NCBI GenBank assembly: GCA_030633365.1
Contig: DAOVSY010000115.1
Location: 1 to 8,459, forward strand
Source: Spirochaetaceae bacterium
Lineage (GTDB): Bacteria > Spirochaetota > Spirochaetia > B11-G9
Reading direction: 5' to 3'
Length of the DNA: 8,459 nucleotides
Shown: piece by piece, positions 6,806 to 8,459 of the stretch
How the letters are laid out: each line of letters begins with the position of its first letter
How positions within the stretch are numbered: position 1 is the first letter of the stretch
The notes under the pieces: model-generated
What the model was told of the DNA's origin: nothing
What the model saw: the letters and a program-made list of their open reading frames with translations, nothing else
The model's database searches: none
Position numbers and translations under genes: made by a program

Positions 6806-6826
6806 AAAAGTTCCTCCGTCCCCAAT
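6806..6826 (-). repeat. Dispersed repeat, copy 3 (between umuC and the SRAP gene)
   Basis: A perfect 21-base match to copy 2, in the same orientation, sitting alone in the 55-bp gap between the umuC stop and the SRAP ribosome site. No transposase remnant accompanies it, so it behaves like a solitary mobile repeat rather than the edge of a complete insertion sequence. It does not interrupt either gene. Confidence 0.88.
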
Positions 6827-6839
6827 GTACCATATAAAA

Positions 6840-8072
6840 TTACTCATTCAAGAAAGCATAAGCAACCGGGAAGTCTTTTATACGTGTTGTGTAATTAGGG
6901 GACAGATAATTTCTATGCATTCCCCAGTCTTCTCTAAACTCACTTGCACATGGATGAATTGTATGCTGTCCATACTTATCGTTTATCTCATCCACTCTTT
7001 TTATAAGATATCCCTTTTGTGAATTGTTATCATCAAAAAAATTTATTTGTTTACCACTAACAGGTTCTATTCCAAAAAGAAAGATTGTTGTTCTCCAGTA
7101 TTCAAAATCCGGAGAAAAGATCTTTTTTAATAGAACTTTGGCTATAGAGATAATATCAGGTAGGTAATCTGTGGGTGCTGTTTCTGCACTGGCATGCCGG
7201 ACTCTTCCAAATGCTTCCAGTGATACAGAAACAGAGTTTGTTGTACAATCCTGTTTTCGTAACTTCTCTACAGCCAGTTCCGCATAGTAGGATATTGCCT
7301 CATTTATTATTGAAAGCTCTTTAACAGGGCTTCTAAACTGTCTGGCACTAATAATCCCTTTTCGGGGATTTACCTCTACAGTCAAATCAGCCATGGGAAT
7401 GCCCTTTAATTCCCTTTGAAGCATCCACCCAACAGAAGTCATCTCCTTTTTTACTATCCATTCGGGTACCTTAATAAAATCTGCTGCCGTTTCAATACCA
7501 GCTAATACCAGCTTTTCTGCATAGGCATTCCCTATACCCCATAGATCTTTTATATGGGTTAAAGCCAATGCCCTCGAAATATCAAATGGAGTTTCCAAAA
7601 GAAGACTATCGTTCTTCTTCTTTGCCAACCTTTGGGCTACTTTGGCTAATGACTTTGTAGGAGCTATTCCTATGGTAGTTGGTATTCTGGTTTGCTTTTT
7701 AATGGTATCCCGAATGATCTCACCGTAATCAGCAAGGTTTTTAATCCCTCCGAGATCAATAAAAGCTTCATCGATTGAATAAGTTTCAACTTTAGGTGAC
7801 AGATCCCTAAGAGTTTCCATAACTCTCCAGGATATATCATTGTAGAGAGTATAATTGGAAGAGAAAAAGACAACACCATTTTTATCAATTATATGCCGTG
7901 AATCTTTAAACCTTAGCCCACGTTTTAACCCCAGATCTTTTGCTTCAGGATTCAAGGCAATTATCCAATGATCATTGTTAGAAAGAACTATAATAGGTTT
8001 ATCTTTTAGATCCGGTCTGAATGCTCTTTCACAGGAGCAGTAGAAACTCTGACAGTCCACCAATGCAATCAC
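6840..8072 (-). CDS. umuC: DNA polymerase V catalytic subunit UmuC (Y-family)
   Basis: Error-prone translesion DNA polymerase subunit working with a UmuD' dimer. The 410-residue protein aligns collinearly with E. coli UmuC (422): D6 in ALVDCQSFYCSCE with steric-gate Y11, catalytic D101-E102 in YSIDEAFIDL, helix-hairpin-helix around LWGIGNAYAEKLVLAGI (177-193), little-finger domain, a beta-clamp-binding QINFF (342-346) and the C-terminal SPNYTTR segment typical of UmuC. The start is GTG at 8072, whose G is the last base of the umuD stop (TAGTG), so translation is coupled; no strong ribosome site is seen. One departure stands out: the fingers segment reads NNDHWIIALNPEAK where E. coli has NNDGCVIARNAEAK, replacing G35, C36 and R40. 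All other core residues checked are intact, so the enzyme is probably active. Confidence 0.95.
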   Translation of the reverse strand: MIALVDCQSFYCSCERAFRPDLKDKPIIVLSNNDHWIIALNPEAKDLGLKRGLRFKDSRHIIDKNGVVFFSSNYTLYNDISWRVMETLRDLSPKVETYSIDEAFIDLGGIKNLADYGEIIRDTIKKQTRIPTTIGIAPTKSLAKVAQRLAKKKNDSLLLETPFDISRALALTHIKDLWGIGNAYAEKLVLAGIETAADFIKVPEWIVKKEMTSVGWMLQRELKGIPMADLTVEVNPRKGIISARQFRSPVKELSIINEAISYYAELAVEKLRKQDCTTNSVSVSLEAFGRVRHASAETAPTDYLPDIISIAKVLLKKIFSPDFEYWRTTIFLFGIEPVSGKQINFFDDNNSQKGYLIKRVDEINDKYGQHTIHPCASEFREDWGMHRNYLSPNYTTRIKDFPVAYAFLNE

Positions 8073-8383
8073 TATGATCTCAAAAAGCGGATAATACGGC
8101 TTACCACGCCTACGATATCCGTTTCTGCCCCGGTATACCGTCCAATAATAAATTCACCATCAACTGTAAAAACAATTAAATCCCCTGATTTTGGTATTAT
8201 AGAACAGTCAACTATCGCAAGATCTTTATCACATATTTTATATTCCTCATTACCACTGCCATTTATTTTAAATATATACATGGCGTGAGGTTTTGGTAAT
8301 AAAAGGGAGGCCCAGTCGATATCATTTTCTGCATATGATTCTGCCGGGGAGCCAAATCCTGTTGTACGTTGTATGCGTCTCAT
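8072..8383 (-). CDS. umuD: Short UmuD-like protein lacking the protease dyad
   Basis: UmuD-type partner of UmuC with 103 residues against 139 in E. coli UmuD. GFGSPAESY-ENDID at 9-23 matches the start of UmuD' (GFPSPAADY...), and an ungapped alignment continues to residue 81. In that frame the catalytic Ser60 and Lys97 of E. coli correspond to G44 (in NGSGNEE) and G81 (in FIIGRY). The C24-G25 cleavage site corresponds to T8-G9, and only eight residues precede it rather than 24. About 21 residues are missing between G81 and the terminal IVGVVSRIIRFL strand. The reading frame is clean and its stop overlaps the umuC start, so it is not an obvious pseudogene. The ATG has a GGAG only two bases away; an in-frame TAG at about 8396-8398 rules out a longer N-terminus. 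Best read as a permanently UmuD'-like scaffold. Confidence 0.88.
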   Translation of the reverse strand: MRRIQRTTGFGSPAESYAENDIDWASLLLPKPHAMYIFKINGSGNEEYKICDKDLAIVDCSIIPKSGDLIVFTVDGEFIIGRYTGAETDIVGVVSRIIRFLRS

Positions 8384-8395
8384 TTCTCCATAATA

Positions 8396-8418
8396 CTACT
8401 AGACATATGTATAGTATA
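8396..8418 (-). promoter_or_regulatory. Probable promoter and SOS-type operator of umuD-umuC-SRAP
   Basis: A near-perfect palindrome, TACTAgACATATGTaTAGTA (8397-8416), nine of ten base pairs symmetric and centred on CATATG. It overlaps a minus-strand TATACT (8418-8413; five of six to the -10 consensus) and lies 14-33 bp before the umuD start codon. A repressor bound here would block the promoter. The position suits LexA, but the sequence is neither the E. coli (CTGT-N8-ACAG) nor the Bacillus (CGAAC-N4-GTTCG) LexA box, so the regulator is inferred. No convincing -35 element is visible. Confidence 0.6.
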
Positions 8419-8459
8419 TAGCAAATTGATAAAAATTAAAAATATGTAAAAAAACTCAA

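Noticed and set aside
8072..8383. Treating the umuD-like gene as a truncated pseudogene
   Set aside because: The frame is uninterrupted, alignment to UmuD' is collinear without frameshift, and the stop is overlapped with the umuC start as in a working operon; decay remains possible but is the less economical reading.

Overview
The window is an AT-rich bacterial stretch with one plus-strand glycogen gene at the left edge. It is followed by a mostly minus-strand region dominated by DNA-damage functions. Protein features (GlgA type, the MCFN-type SRAP start, the MrfAB pair, AT-rich codon use) fit a low-GC spirochaete or another deep-branching non-proteobacterial lineage. This placement is an impression from the sequence, not a demonstrated assignment.

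Layout: glgA (7-1473, +) converges on a two-gene minus-strand operon, mrfA-mrfB (4920-1476). This encodes a DEAD/DEAH-box helicase with a C-terminal Cys4 zinc site and a DEDDh-type exonuclease, the pair known in Bacillus subtilis as mitomycin repair factors. A canonical extended -10 promoter sits so close to the mrfA ATG that the transcript is probably leaderless. A 323-bp intergenic stretch (4921-5243) holds that promoter, a repeat copy and small inverted repeats. Next is a REP-associated tyrosine (HUH, Y1) transposase gene (5244-5750, -). It is bracketed by directly repeated copies of a TTCCTCCGTCCCCA motif; a third copy sits alone between umuC and the SRAP gene. A 56-residue Pmp3/YqaE-family membrane protein gene (5930-6100, +) lies beside it and overlaps the 3' end of the SRAP gene tail to tail.

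The right third is a minus-strand umuD-umuC-SRAP gene set (8383-6080). It is preceded by a 20-bp near-perfect palindrome overlapping a -10 element, a plausible SOS-type operator. UmuC is full length with its catalytic acidic residues, steric-gate Tyr and clamp-binding motif. The UmuD-like protein is only 103 residues. It aligns without gaps to E. coli UmuD from residue 25 to 97 but has Gly at both catalytic positions (Ser60, Lys97), lacks the N-terminal arm and has lost about 21 residues near the C-terminus. It looks like a genetically fixed, protease-dead UmuD' scaffold. Pol V activity here would then be gated by transcription rather than by RecA-stimulated self-cleavage. This is the most interesting observation in the window.

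Together the genes suggest two damage-tolerance modules, excision of bulky or crosslink adducts (MrfAB) and translesion synthesis plus abasic-site protection (UmuDC/SRAP), separated by a domesticated-transposase locus with its dispersed repeats.
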